From Brumicola pallidula DSM 14239 = ACAM 615 (GTDB lineage Bacteria > Pseudomonadota > Gammaproteobacteria > Enterobacterales > Alteromonadaceae), in the NCBI RefSeq assembly GCF_000428905.1, contig NZ_AUAV01000011.1, positions 1 through 64,000 of the forward strand: 64,000 bases of DNA, given 5' to 3'. Shown one piece after another: positions 28,537-38,013 of the stretch. The notes beneath the pieces were generated by a model. It searched no databases. It worked only from the letters and a program-made list of their open reading frames with translations, and was not told the DNA's origin. The position numbers and the translations under genes were made by a program. How positions within the stretch are numbered: position 1 is the stretch's first letter; each line of letters begins with the position of its first letter.

Positions 28537-29385
28537 TTATTTAGCAAGAAAACCAGCAATCAAGGTATTGATTCGAGATGCTACTTGAACTGGTCTTTCA
28601 AGTGGGAACATATGCCCACCAAAATCAAATTCCTCATGTGTAATTCCCGCATTGCCTTTAATGAAACGATTTCGAAGCTGCGGAATACATACGTCAGTGT
28701 ACTTGCCCGTTAGCAAATAACTAGGGATTTGTAATTTACCATAGTGCTTATGCATATTATCGGGAATTGTTCTAAAAATATCAGCTTCTACTTGCACATC
28801 AAAATGCAGTAATCTTTGCCCCTGATGCTCACGAGTTACAGCGTTAACATAGTCAGCAATGCAATCAACGTCCATATTTTTAAACAGCGCTCGTTGCTTA
28901 AAGTACTGTACCAGGTCCGTTTTATGGTGCCATTTTGTATTCCTCATTTTAGTCTTACCTGCAGGCGTTATTTTATCAATAAGTTTACTCTTCTTCGCAA
29001 GCTTGAATACCCAGCCCGCGAGACCCGTCATTAAAGGCGGATCCAGCATAATCAAACCACAAAACATGGCAGGCTTTTTACAACAGGCTAAATAAGAGAT
29101 CACGGCGCCAAATGAATGTCCAACTAACACGACAGGCAAGTTAGAATCTATTGCTGCTTGTTTGGTTTGAACATACTGAATAAGTTCATTGACTTGATTT
29201 TCCCAATTATTGTTTAATGGAAACTCCGGGTTATGAGCAAATTTATCTAAAGCTATTAGTTCAATACTATCACTTAGATTAGCAAACAGTTTTGCATAGC
29301 TATTTGCCGGAAATCCATTAGCATGAGCGAAGTGTAGAATGAGTTCCTTGTCACTTTTATTGTTCGGCGTTTCACTTTGTTGCAT
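28537..29385 (-). CDS. Alpha/beta hydrolase
   Basis: This 282-residue protein has the nucleophile elbow GHSFG (in VVLVGHSFGAVISYL, about residue 92) and the early oxyanion region FAHANGFPANSY. A C-terminal histidine lies in FDFGGHMFPLERP. It would be a cytoplasmic esterase or lipase-like enzyme. It overlaps the end of the AraC-type regulator by 14 bases and is therefore probably in its operon. The adjacent AlkB-like gene suggests a link to lipid or hydrocarbon use, but the substrate is unknown. Confidence 0.82.
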   Translation of the reverse strand: MQQSETPNNKSDKELILHFAHANGFPANSYAKLFANLSDSIELIALDKFAHNPEFPLNNNWENQVNELIQYVQTKQAAIDSNLPVVLVGHSFGAVISYLACCKKPAMFCGLIMLDPPLMTGLAGWVFKLAKKSKLIDKITPAGKTKMRNTKWHHKTDLVQYFKQRALFKNMDVDCIADYVNAVTREHQGQRLLHFDVQVEADIFRTIPDNMHKHYGKLQIPSYLLTGKYTDVCIPQLRNRFIKGNAGITHEEFDFGGHMFPLERPVQVASRINTLIAGFLAK

Positions 29386-30466
29386 TTGTTACCCTGTTTC
29401 TTGCTATCCATTCTTTAGGAGCAACGCCAAACCATGTTTTGAACGCTCTAGTAAAGTTAGCGCAATCTGAATAGTTTAATAAATCGGCAACTTCGGTCAC
29501 TGTTTTCCCGTGCTGAAGTAATGTCACTGCGCGGTCGATTTTTATTTTTTGTAGCAATAACTTAAAACTCGTTCCTTCCCTTTCAAGGGAGCGATGTAAA
29601 GACCGTTTGCTGATGTGCAATTGTTGTGCAATATCGTCTAAGCTTAAGCCTATACCATCATCTTGTTTTAGCAATCTTATCACGCGATATCGCGTGCTTA
29701 AGTTTTGATGTAAGTAAGAATCTAGTTCTTTTTGACAGTTAAGTACTGCACGTTGGAAACTAAAGTCATCAGCCGAGGCCAACGGTTTATCAATAAATTG
29801 CTTTGAAAAAAGCAATGAGCAATTCGGTTTATCAAATTCAAGCTTGGCTGCTTTAATGTATTGATACTTTTGCTCATAGTTGGGTTTAGCGTAATCAAAC
29901 TTAACCACATCGATAAGCAATTGACTATTGTCTTGAAACTTAATTACATGCAACATATTCACAATTGCTATCATTACAGCTTCAATAACCGCGCGGTGAA
30001 GACTCCCCTGCCAATGTTCATCTGTTAACGTCACCAATACTTGTGACCCATCAATATCGTAATTCAGTTTTATCAGGGGCACTCTAATTGGTAAAAACTT
30101 AACGTGAAAGTCAAGCACTTGGCGTAAAGTGGCACTGTTCAATATAGCTAAACCAAAATCACCATGATGTGCAATTTCTAACCTTTTACCCACTGATAAT
30201 CCTAGGTCTTCGAATCCGCGAGTTCCAATAACGGTTTTAATTAAACCATCAAACTGCTGCACACTCACTCTAGCGTCTGCTTCTAATAACTTAGCCAAGT
30301 CTAATCGTTGCGACGCAAGCCACTTTTCAATACCAATACCTGATTGTTTTAGCACACTTATTACGTGTCCAAAATAATAGGTTGGTAAGCTAATATTGTC
30401 AGTCATTGAGTCTATTTTTCCAATGTAGGGTTGATGCTCTGCATAAAAATAATCGAACGAACGCAT
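29372..30466 (-). CDS. AraC-family transcriptional regulator
   Basis: This 364-residue regulator has an N-terminal domain of the arabinose-binding-like type found in OruR/ArgR-like and AlkS-independent AraC proteins. Its C-terminal helix-turn-helix pair contains LSLDDIAQQLHISKRSLHRSLEREGTSFKLLL in two adjoining parts, then TVTEVADLLNYSDCANFTRAFKTWFG. It is divergent from the AlkB-like gene (118 bases between starts), so that gene is the likely target. ATG at 30466 or 30406 could be the start; neither has a strong ribosome-binding site. Confidence 0.85.
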   Translation of the reverse strand: MRSFDYFYAEHQPYIGKIDSMTDNISLPTYYFGHVISVLKQSGIGIEKWLASQRLDLAKLLEADARVSVQQFDGLIKTVIGTRGFEDLGLSVGKRLEIAHHGDFGLAILNSATLRQVLDFHVKFLPIRVPLIKLNYDIDGSQVLVTLTDEHWQGSLHRAVIEAVMIAIVNMLHVIKFQDNSQLLIDVVKFDYAKPNYEQKYQYIKAAKLEFDKPNCSLLFSKQFIDKPLASADDFSFQRAVLNCQKELDSYLHQNLSTRYRVIRLLKQDDGIGLSLDDIAQQLHISKRSLHRSLEREGTSFKLLLQKIKIDRAVTLLQHGKTVTEVADLLNYSDCANFTRAFKTWFGVAPKEWIARNRVTNATK

Positions 30467-30584
30467 ATTTAAATTACGCTAAAAATAACAATTTGGCAAT
30501 AAATGACTAATTGATGGCATGTATTGCTATTATTCATTGCTTGAAAGCGTGACAACGTAACAGCATCAAAAAAGGAGAAATGAC

Positions 30585-31745
30585 ATGTTTCACTATTTAA
30601 AATTCGCTAATTACTTTATTACTACTTTGCTGGGGGTCACCGCGGTCCTTTTTGCGCAGTATTGGATTTTATTCGGATTTGGTATTTTTATTGCATTTTA
30701 TATTATCGGTGATACCTTTTTTGGTGAAGATCTGAGTCAACCCAACTTAACAAAAAAGTGGGCACTGAACGCAATGCTATATGCATCAGTTCCAACTACT
30801 TTTATTTTATTGACGGTTTGTATTTGGCTGGTTACACCATATGATTGGGCTGCAATGCATTGGCTATCTGCTAATGTCGAATATGATTTTGTTGCAGCCA
30901 AAGCAAACACGTCGATTATTGAAATTTTTGTCGCCGTTATTTTTTGTGGCCTCATGCTTAGTGGTATCGCAACCGTTGTTGGTCATGAATTAATACATCG
31001 AATTGGTAATAAAAAAGCGGTAACAACGGGACGTTGTTTAATGGCGCTTAGTTTTGATGCCAGCTTTTCAATTGAGCATGTATTTAATCACCACGTCCAT
31101 GTTGCTACCGAAAATGATCCAGTGACTGCTCCGCGTGGACGTTCTATTTATAAACATGTGCCGATCGCGATATGGGGTACTAACAAATCAGCTTGGCAGA
31201 TAGAAGTAAAACGACTTAATCGAAAAAAGCAACGAGTTCTCAGCTTACATAATCAATTCATTACCGGTTGGTTAATGACAGCTGCGTGGTTAGGATTTGT
31301 GTTTCTAGTGGGTAGTTGGCAAGGCGTACTTTTTGTCTCTGGTGTGGGTTTAGTTGCAAAAATTACACTTGAAATTGTAAATTACATGGAACATTACGGT
31401 TTAGTTCGCCACCCTCGTGAGCGCGTGATGCCAAAACATTCATGGAATACCAATAGAAAAGTAAGTTGTTGGGCAATGTTTAATTTGCCTCGTCATAGTC
31501 ACCATCATGCAAAAGGCGCAGTACCCTTCGAAAAATTGGAAGCCATGCCTGATGCACCGGTCATGATTGGTGGCTACATTTCGACAATAGTACTCGTACT
31601 ATTGCCACCTCTTTGGTACAAATTAATGCAACCTAAATTGCAACATTGGGACGAAACGATGGCGAACGAAAGCGAACTCGCCATCCTTAGATTACAACAG
31701 GGAGAAAGTATAGCAAGCGATGTAAATGACAGGCGGTTAGTCTAG
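30585..31745 (+). CDS. AlkB-like alkane 1-monooxygenase (membrane di-iron hydroxylase)
   Basis: This 386-residue integral-membrane hydroxylase has the three histidine boxes of AlkB: HELIH (His134, His138), EHVFNHHVH (His165, 169, 170, 172) and HSHHH (His304-308). It also has the AlkB signature NYMEHYGL and the later EHSWNT-like KHSWNTN. Between them are about six membrane helices. Such enzymes oxidise terminal methyl groups of alkanes or related chains using rubredoxin electrons. No rubredoxin gene is adjacent. GGAG precedes the ATG. The sequence differs from the best-known AlkB, so the substrate could be a fatty acid or another lipid. Confidence 0.85.
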   Translation: MFHYLKFANYFITTLLGVTAVLFAQYWILFGFGIFIAFYIIGDTFFGEDLSQPNLTKKWALNAMLYASVPTTFILLTVCIWLVTPYDWAAMHWLSANVEYDFVAAKANTSIIEIFVAVIFCGLMLSGIATVVGHELIHRIGNKKAVTTGRCLMALSFDASFSIEHVFNHHVHVATENDPVTAPRGRSIYKHVPIAIWGTNKSAWQIEVKRLNRKKQRVLSLHNQFITGWLMTAAWLGFVFLVGSWQGVLFVSGVGLVAKITLEIVNYMEHYGLVRHPRERVMPKHSWNTNRKVSCWAMFNLPRHSHHHAKGAVPFEKLEAMPDAPVMIGGYISTIVLVLLPPLWYKLMQPKLQHWDETMANESELAILRLQQGESIASDVNDRRLV

Positions 31746-33065
31746 CGCCTGCATCCTTTCAGCTTCATCCCAATCATGTTCTATTTTAGTGGAAGCCCAA
31801 TAGAATGTGGCTATAGACAATAGATAAGGTAATAACAGCCAACTTAGGGATGTTCGCAAGGCTTCAGCTTCGCCCATCGTTGCTGACAAAGACTGGCTTA
31901 AAAGCCCAACAATTGTTGGGCCGCCACCCAGTGCGATAATGTTCAACACAAAGAAGAACAACGCCGTAGACATAGCCCGAGCATTAACCGGTGCCAGCGT
32001 TTGCGCAATCGCAAAACACGGGCCTAAATACATTCCGCTAGCGAAAAGCATCACCGTCATTAAACCAATTGACAGCCAAACGCTACCAACTTGCAGAGAG
32101 AAGTAGAAACAAGGCACACCAATAATCAAGGCAATCGTAGGTAACAATGCATATGCCCGTTTAGATTTCCTACCCCACTTGTCGGCAATTACTCCGCCTA
32201 ACCAAACACCCAGAGCATAAGCAGTTCCATTCACGATACCGAAAACAATTAATAGCTCTTGAATTGGCATATCCGGATGTATTCGAACGTAAAAGTCAAT
32301 AATCCAAGTTGATATTGCATAGTTACCAAATGAGCCGAAAGAAATTCCTAAGCACATTCCCCACCAAGTCGGGATTTTTAGTAAACGTTTTACCGATACC
32401 ATAAATTCCATTTGTTGAGGACCATGCGATACTCGCGCCCTTTGTGGCTCTTTGACCGTGAGTTTCATCAAAATAGCTAACAAAATGCCTGGCAGTCCGA
32501 CACTGATCATAACAGTACGCCAATCGGCTGAGCCGCCATCAAGAAAAAATGCAGCTGCAAAATAGGCGGTCATAATCCCAAACGGTATACCCAAAGAATA
32601 GAATGCAAGGGCTTTTGCGCGCTCAGTTTTATCAAACAAATCTGACAGAATAGAATGACTAGGAGGGCTGCCGCCTGCTTCACCAATACCAACGCCAACT
32701 CGTAATATGGCTAATTGCCAAAAATTGGCAGCAAAACCCGAAAGCGCGGTGAAACCGCTCCAAAGTGTTAAGGAAATACCAATAATGTTGACTCTATTAT
32801 AGCGGTCGGCTAACCAAGCAATAGGAATTCCGACCACGGTATATAATAATGCAAATGCAAAACCTTTAAGCCAGCCGAGTTGAGCATCATCTAAGCCTAA
32901 ATCCACTTTGATAAAAGGCGATAGAATGCCGATAATTTGCCTATCTATAAAATTAAATGCATACACTAGCGTTAAGATGATAAGTACATAGTTACGATAG
33001 GCCCGAGATGGCCGTATATCCTCAGCCCCTTTTGATACATCAGGTATTTCCATTGAATCAGCCAC
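31737..33065 (-). CDS. Spinster-like MFS transporter
   Basis: This 442-residue MFS protein has 12 predicted helices and the spinster-type signature FNFIDRQIIGILSPFIKVDL with the D-R motif in DRYNRVNI. GTG at 33065 is chosen because GGAG lies five bases upstream; the frame is open to 33095. It overlaps the 3' end of the AlkB-like gene by nine bases in convergent orientation. It is divergent from the thioesterase gene. Export or import of a lipid-like compound is plausible from the neighbourhood. Confidence 0.82.
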   Translation of the reverse strand: MADSMEIPDVSKGAEDIRPSRAYRNYVLIILTLVYAFNFIDRQIIGILSPFIKVDLGLDDAQLGWLKGFAFALLYTVVGIPIAWLADRYNRVNIIGISLTLWSGFTALSGFAANFWQLAILRVGVGIGEAGGSPPSHSILSDLFDKTERAKALAFYSLGIPFGIMTAYFAAAFFLDGGSADWRTVMISVGLPGILLAILMKLTVKEPQRARVSHGPQQMEFMVSVKRLLKIPTWWGMCLGISFGSFGNYAISTWIIDFYVRIHPDMPIQELLIVFGIVNGTAYALGVWLGGVIADKWGRKSKRAYALLPTIALIIGVPCFYFSLQVGSVWLSIGLMTVMLFASGMYLGPCFAIAQTLAPVNARAMSTALFFFVLNIIALGGGPTIVGLLSQSLSATMGEAEALRTSLSWLLLPYLLSIATFYWASTKIEHDWDEAERMQALD

Positions 33066-33234
33066 AATTACTCCAAATTTGTATTTAAACTCCATATTGA
33101 ATCAGCTATGGTGACTTTGCCACTTGATGTTAATGATTTGTGAACATAAGTATAAGTAGGTTGAAGTTGCTTGCAACTCCAGATCATTGCAGACAGACTA
33201 GTGTCATTAGACCAGTTAAGAGTAAGCGTAATCG

Positions 33235-34038
33235 ATGCATATTGATGAATTACTCGCATTAGCAAAAACACAAAAATCCAATCCAAATTTAGTATTAATA
33301 ATACCTTCAGGGTGGTCACAAGGCCTTACAGTCTATGGTGGTTTATCAGCCGGTTTGTTATATGCAGCAGCGCGAGAATATGTTGATCTAACCAGAGTAA
33401 TGCGGTCCAACTCCACTAACTTTGTTGGGCCACTAATGACGGAGAAAACTTTTACCATTACCGTTGAAATTCTGCGTGAGGGAAAGAATGTCAGCCAAGT
33501 GATGGTAAGAGCCATACAAGAAAATAAAACCTGTGTTGTTTCGCAAATTTGCTTTGGAAATAGTCGAGTGTCAACCATTTCAGTACCAAACCAAGACACT
33601 CACAACATACCGTCACCATTGCGGGAAGGCATTATTGCTGATGCTGAAAAGGTAACACCGGCATTTTTAGAACACCTAGATTTATCAATTCAAGAAGGCG
33701 GAATGTCTTTTACAGCGCAAAAAACCTCGAATTATCACGGCTGGTTGAGGTTCAAAAAGGCCCCCACAATTTTTACTGACGCTCACCTTATTAGTATTAT
33801 TGATGCTTGGCCTCCGACACTTTTGCAGATGCTGAATGCACCAGCACCCGGGAGTTCAGTTAGTTGGAATTTAGAATTTATTCATCCACAAAGACCGATT
33901 TCCGGTAATGAGTGGTTGGCTTACCAAGCCCACACACGTCAAGCAGCAGATGGATATGGTCATACTGAAGCAAATATATGGGATAAAGAGGGTGAACTTA
34001 TCGCGATTAGTAGACAAACCGTTGCAATATTTGACTGA
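33235..34038 (+). CDS. Acyl-CoA thioesterase-like protein (double hotdog fold)
   Basis: This 267-residue protein resembles TesB-type thioesterases with two hotdog repeats. The first half contains VYGGLSAGLLYAAAREYV and GPLMTEKTFTITVEILREGKNV; the second ends with the typical QTRQAADGYGHTEANIWDKEG-like stretch (AHTRQAADGYGHTEANIWDK). It would hydrolyse acyl-CoA or act as a dehydratase-like relative. It belongs to the lipid-related group around the AlkB-like gene and is divergent from the MFS transporter. Confidence 0.72.
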   Translation: MHIDELLALAKTQKSNPNLVLIIPSGWSQGLTVYGGLSAGLLYAAAREYVDLTRVMRSNSTNFVGPLMTEKTFTITVEILREGKNVSQVMVRAIQENKTCVVSQICFGNSRVSTISVPNQDTHNIPSPLREGIIADAEKVTPAFLEHLDLSIQEGGMSFTAQKTSNYHGWLRFKKAPTIFTDAHLISIIDAWPPTLLQMLNAPAPGSSVSWNLEFIHPQRPISGNEWLAYQAHTRQAADGYGHTEANIWDKEGELIAISRQTVAIFD

Positions 34039-34050
34039 GCATTATTTAGT

Positions 34051-34069
34051 TTAGCTATTTTTTAGCTAA
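34051..34069. terminator. Possible shared terminator between convergent genes
   Basis: TTAGCTA (34051-34057) and TAGCTAA (34063-34069) pair around TTTTT, overlapping the HDOD stop codon. No long U-run follows on either strand, so it is a weak call. Confidence 0.4.
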
Positions 34070-34911
34070 GCTACTTGAAATGCATCAGGATTGAATAAGT
34101 GAATAACTTGTTCAACTTGGTAATTAGTAGTATCAAGTGCTTCCTCAATGTCATCACGACTTAGGTTCAGTGATTCAAACATAAAAAATGGTAAATGTGT
34201 TTCGAAATTATAATGCTGTGGGAAGGTATTAATAATAGACAGTTCATAAGCTAACTGCATAATTTGAACCTCTGGCGTTTCAGCCGCTGAATCGTCGTGA
34301 TGCTGCGTTGCAATGGCCGATACAATCGAATCCGGAAGCAACCACTGCTGCACCAAGGCTGCTGAAATTTCAGCGTAAGTGAAACCAAGCACATCGTACT
34401 GACATTCTTTTGGATTGAGTTTTGCATCAAAGCGCGCACAATCTTGTGCCAACGTTGGGTCCAATTTTAAAACGACTAGCTCACCAATATTGTGCAGAAG
34501 ACCATTAACAAATAACCTATCGGGATCTTTGATGCCTTTTGAGACAGCAAAGTGTTTAGCTAAAATTGCGCAACTAACGCTTTGTTCCCAGAATTTATCC
34601 AAGTCGACAAATTGACTTTGCTCTTTACTAAACGCATTTGATAAGCCAAATACCAATGCATAATCATAAACTGCAGAGGTACCAATAACCTGAATGGCTC
34701 TTTGTAACTTATCTATCTTTCTTGGAAAGCGATAAATTGCGCTATTGGCTAGTTTGAGGATGTGCGCAGCTAAGCCTGGGTCGGTCTGTAAAACCGCAGA
34801 TATGCTATTTGCATCAGAACGATCGTCATCAATTAAACTTTTAACTCTGACAGCAGTCGTTGGCACAGCGAATAAGTCAGATACCTTTTTTGCATAATCA
34901 ATTGCGTTCAT
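34066..34911 (-). CDS. HDOD-domain signalling protein
   Basis: This 281-residue protein consists of an HDOD domain, a catalytically inactive relative of HD phosphohydrolases used in signalling. The core ISAVLQTDPGLAAHILKLANSA and GLLHNIGELVVLKLDP (HN in place of a full HD metal site) are visible. ATG at 34911 is chosen because AAAAAGG lies six bases upstream; longer in-frame starts reach 34977. Many HDOD proteins link to c-di-GMP and motility control. A diguanylate cyclase gene lies divergently 460 bases away. Confidence 0.82.
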   Translation of the reverse strand: MNAIDYAKKVSDLFAVPTTAVRVKSLIDDDRSDANSISAVLQTDPGLAAHILKLANSAIYRFPRKIDKLQRAIQVIGTSAVYDYALVFGLSNAFSKEQSQFVDLDKFWEQSVSCAILAKHFAVSKGIKDPDRLFVNGLLHNIGELVVLKLDPTLAQDCARFDAKLNPKECQYDVLGFTYAEISAALVQQWLLPDSIVSAIATQHHDDSAAETPEVQIMQLAYELSIINTFPQHYNFETHLPFFMFESLNLSRDDIEEALDTTNYQVEQVIHLFNPDAFQVA

Positions 34912-34977
34912 AATTGCCTTTTTAAACATTTTCAATTTTCTGGTGAAGATTGAATCACCCCAACACCAAACACTCAC

Positions 34978-35369
34978 ACTTAATGTGTTTAATAATACGC
35001 TCGTTTAATAGCTAATAATATTTTTTTACACTAATCTACTGGTTACTTCAAGGGATATACCTATTATTGTATGAAAACCTGCAGTTATGCAGGCGATATC
35101 CACAACTCAGTCTGATGTTTGATTGACGGATAGAATAAACTCATGCAGAAAGTGACCATACACTAGGTATATAGTTTGCAGCTTGCGTGTGTTTTTGACA
35201 CTTTTGTCGTCTGCTTAATAGTGTCAAAATATAAACTATTAGTAAACCGCTGAATTATATAGTGATATCATCGTAGTTACGCGCCGCTATATTGATAAAA
35301 TATCAATAGCATAATATGACTTCTGGAAAAGGCACCTAGCAATGCAAGCAGTTAAAAATAAGAAGAGTT
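34978..35369. promoter_or_regulatory. Regulatory region with several inverted repeats, no gene
   Basis: This divergent region holds CCTGCA-GTTA-TGCAGG (35078-35093), TTTTGACAC/GTGTCAAAA (35193-35201 and 35221-35229) and ATTGATA-AAA-TATCAAT (35291-35307). No c-di-GMP riboswitch consensus was recognised. The repeats may be operators for the cyclase gene. Confidence 0.45.
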
Positions 35370-36626
35370 ATGTCCGCAAATAGAACGGCGTTTCCTATCA
35401 TTTTTGTGGCAATACTGTCTGTTTGCTTGATGTTTTTGATTATCCATAATACGACATCATTCCTATCGTTACTGTCATTCCCAGTCGCGAGTCTTGTCCC
35501 TTTTGTGTGCATAAGCCTGATGTTTATTATTATACTCAATCTGGCGATGCGGCAAGCTTTAACCATGTACGTCGCAAGTATAATCGCCTTTATCACCATC
35601 TCACATTTTTATATTATTCCCGGTTTAAAAGTGTCTAATGAAAATCTAAAAATCGTGGCCGATAGCAAACATTTATTGTTGTCTTTTATTACCTTACTAC
35701 CGATTTTTGGTCTCATTAAAATTCCAGCCCACAGAATACTCAAAAGTGTTATTTATCTTTTTGGCAGCGTGATCGCGTGGGGATTTTTTAGTTTGGTTAT
35801 TGCTAAATTGGATTTGCCTATATTACATGTTGTAGAGCGCGCATTGAGCAGTATGGGGATTAAACCGCCATTTCAAAACTTCTTGTTATCACCACTGCAG
35901 TTTGTATTAATTAGCATCAGTACAATGGTGCTCGTTATTTTACTGATTAAGTCGTTACACAATGTCTATTTACTCGCGATTGCCTCTCTAGCAGCGTTAG
36001 CTATGGTTTATGTGTCTTCACTAAGTATTATTTTGTTTGCAATTCTGGGCAGTGTTCTGTGTCTATTTTCTGCTATCATTACGAGTCGAAACATGGCGTT
36101 CAATGATGAATTAACTGGGATCCCTGGCCGGCGTTCACTTACACAGTATGCGCAGGAGGTCTCTGGTCAATTTGCCGTTGTGATGATAGATATCGATTTT
36201 TTCAAGAACTTCAATGATAAATATGGGCATGATGCAGGCGATGATGTGATCAAACTTGTCGCTAGCAAAATAGCAAAAACGGGGAATAGAGGCCGAGCTT
36301 TTCGATACGGCGGCGAAGAGTTTACATTAGTGTTTGATGGAAAGTACATTGATGATGTTCGTGAGACAATTGAAGATTTGCGCGTGCAGTTGGAATCCTA
36401 TCCTATGGCTATCCGGATACAGAATAGGCCACAAAAGTCTGCCTCGGAGTCAAAAAATAGACGGCATGCTCCTGTAAAACAGGAAATTGTAAAGGTCACC
36501 TGTAGTTTTGGTATTGCACAGAGTTCGCTTGGTAGTAATGACTTTAAAGCGGCTATTAAACGCGCAGATTCTGCTTTGTATAAAGCGAAGAAAGGTGGGC
36601 GTAATTGTGTCAGAACAGTCGAATAA
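35370..36626 (+). CDS. Membrane-bound diguanylate cyclase (GGDEF)
   Basis: This 418-residue protein has about six to seven N-terminal membrane helices (to residue about 235) and a C-terminal GGDEF domain. The domain starts ELTGIPGRRSL, continues with MIDIDFFKNFNDKYGHDAGD and has an intact GGEEF active site at 314-318. The four residues ending five before GGEEF read GNRG, so the RxxD inhibitory site is absent and product inhibition is not expected. A basic insertion (about residues 353-370) precedes VTCSFGIA. AAGAAGAG precedes the ATG. Its last 20 bases overlap the glycosyltransferase gene. Confidence 0.92.
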   Translation: MSANRTAFPIIFVAILSVCLMFLIIHNTTSFLSLLSFPVASLVPFVCISLMFIIILNLAMRQALTMYVASIIAFITISHFYIIPGLKVSNENLKIVADSKHLLLSFITLLPIFGLIKIPAHRILKSVIYLFGSVIAWGFFSLVIAKLDLPILHVVERALSSMGIKPPFQNFLLSPLQFVLISISTMVLVILLIKSLHNVYLLAIASLAALAMVYVSSLSIILFAILGSVLCLFSAIITSRNMAFNDELTGIPGRRSLTQYAQEVSGQFAVVMIDIDFFKNFNDKYGHDAGDDVIKLVASKIAKTGNRGRAFRYGGEEFTLVFDGKYIDDVRETIEDLRVQLESYPMAIRIQNRPQKSASESKNRRHAPVKQEIVKVTCSFGIAQSSLGSNDFKAAIKRADSALYKAKKGGRNCVRTVE

Positions 36627-38013
36627 TAGAGTTCTATTTGTTGGTTTAGTATGGCCGGAGCCTACATCTACCGCCGCTGGACAAAATATACTCAGCTATA
36701 TAAATTTATTTATTAGCAATGGCTACGAAGTCACGTTTGCTTGTGCCGCTGACAAATCAGAGCATTCAGCTGCATTAACGGCAATAGGTGTTAAGGAGCA
36801 ATCAATAACCTTAAATGACAGTAGTTTTGATACTTTTGTGTGTCGGTATGCGCCAAATATTACGGTTTTTGATCGTTTTATTAGTGAAGAGCAATTCGGA
36901 TGGCGTGTTTCTTCATCTGCACCTCAGTGCATGAAAATACTGGATTGTGAAGATCTGCATTTTTTGCGTGATGCCCGCCAACAAGCATACAAAGATACTA
37001 ACAAAAGCACCGTAAATGCTGATATGCCCAAGCAAGTCAATAATTATTTATACAGTGATATTTGTAAAAGGGAATTAGCATCAATTTTACGCTGCGACCT
37101 CAGTATCTTGCTCTCTGATTATGAGTGTCAATTGCTCACAAGGGTATTTTTAATACCCAATACTCTTCTGCATTACTGCCCTTTTCTACTCCCTGAATTA
37201 ACCGTGAACTCGACAAAATCTTATGCACAACGAATTGACTTTATTAGTATAGGCAGTTTCAGACACGCACCAAATTGGGATGCAGTGCTTACCCTAAAAC
37301 AAAAAATTTGGCCCCCCATACAGCGAGCATTGCCCAATGCTCGCTGTCATATTTATGGTTCGTATCTAACACCTAAAGCAAAACTACTGGAAAATAAACA
37401 ACAGGGATTTTTGGTACACGGTTATGTACAAGATGCGAAAGAAGTTATTGGTGACGCTCGTGTTTTATTAGCTCCATTGAATTTTGGCGCCGGTATTAAA
37501 GGAAAATTGGTAGATGCTATGCAATGCAGCACACCATCGGTTACCACGGACATTGGCGCAGAAGGATTATTACCTAAAACTGACGAGATAAACGACAAGT
37601 GTAATTCTGATGCAAAAAATATGATAACAATGCCGTGTAACGATGCTTCTGATGTCACCTATTTAACGAACCAGCCGTCAGATAAATTTGACTTGTGGCC
37701 CGGCGCTATAAATAACATTCAATCGTCAACTAATGACTTTATTCAATCATCCATTGCCCTATATACAAATGAAAACAAATGGACGCTGGCCAGTAATCGG
37801 AGTCAGCCTCTATATTCATCAATATTTAACTACACACAACAGTCTAAACAATTAATGCATTGTATTGACGTCATTATGTCGAATTTGACGAAACATCGTC
37901 AGCAACACTTTTTAGGACAGGTAATACAACATCATACAATCAACAGTGCGAAATACATGAGCCAATGGATTGAAGTGAAAACGCGGTTAAAGCAAAATCA
38001 ATGCGCTGATTAA
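36607..38013 (+). CDS. Glycosyltransferase (GT-B fold, GT4-like)
   Basis: This 468-residue protein has an N-terminal Rossmann half (NRVLFVGLVWPEPTSTAAGQ) and a C-terminal half with IDFISIGSFRHAPNWDAV and then APLNFGAGIKGKLVDAM, a typical GT4 donor-binding segment. Donor and acceptor are unknown. GTG at 36607 follows AGGTGGG and lies inside the end of the diguanylate cyclase gene, implying coupled translation. No other polysaccharide genes follow. Confidence 0.78.
   Translation: MSEQSNNRVLFVGLVWPEPTSTAAGQNILSYINLFISNGYEVTFACAADKSEHSAALTAIGVKEQSITLNDSSFDTFVCRYAPNITVFDRFISEEQFGWRVSSSAPQCMKILDCEDLHFLRDARQQAYKDTNKSTVNADMPKQVNNYLYSDICKRELASILRCDLSILLSDYECQLLTRVFLIPNTLLHYCPFLLPELTVNSTKSYAQRIDFISIGSFRHAPNWDAVLTLKQKIWPPIQRALPNARCHIYGSYLTPKAKLLENKQQGFLVHGYVQDAKEVIGDARVLLAPLNFGAGIKGKLVDAMQCSTPSVTTDIGAEGLLPKTDEINDKCNSDAKNMITMPCNDASDVTYLTNQPSDKFDLWPGAINNIQSSTNDFIQSSIALYTNENKWTLASNRSQPLYSSIFNYTQQSKQLMHCIDVIMSNLTKHRQQHFLGQVIQHHTINSAKYMSQWIEVKTRLKQNQCAD

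Noticed and set aside
34978-35369. A c-di-GMP riboswitch ahead of the diguanylate cyclase
   Set aside because: No match to GEMM-type consensus segments was seen; only unrelated inverted repeats are present.
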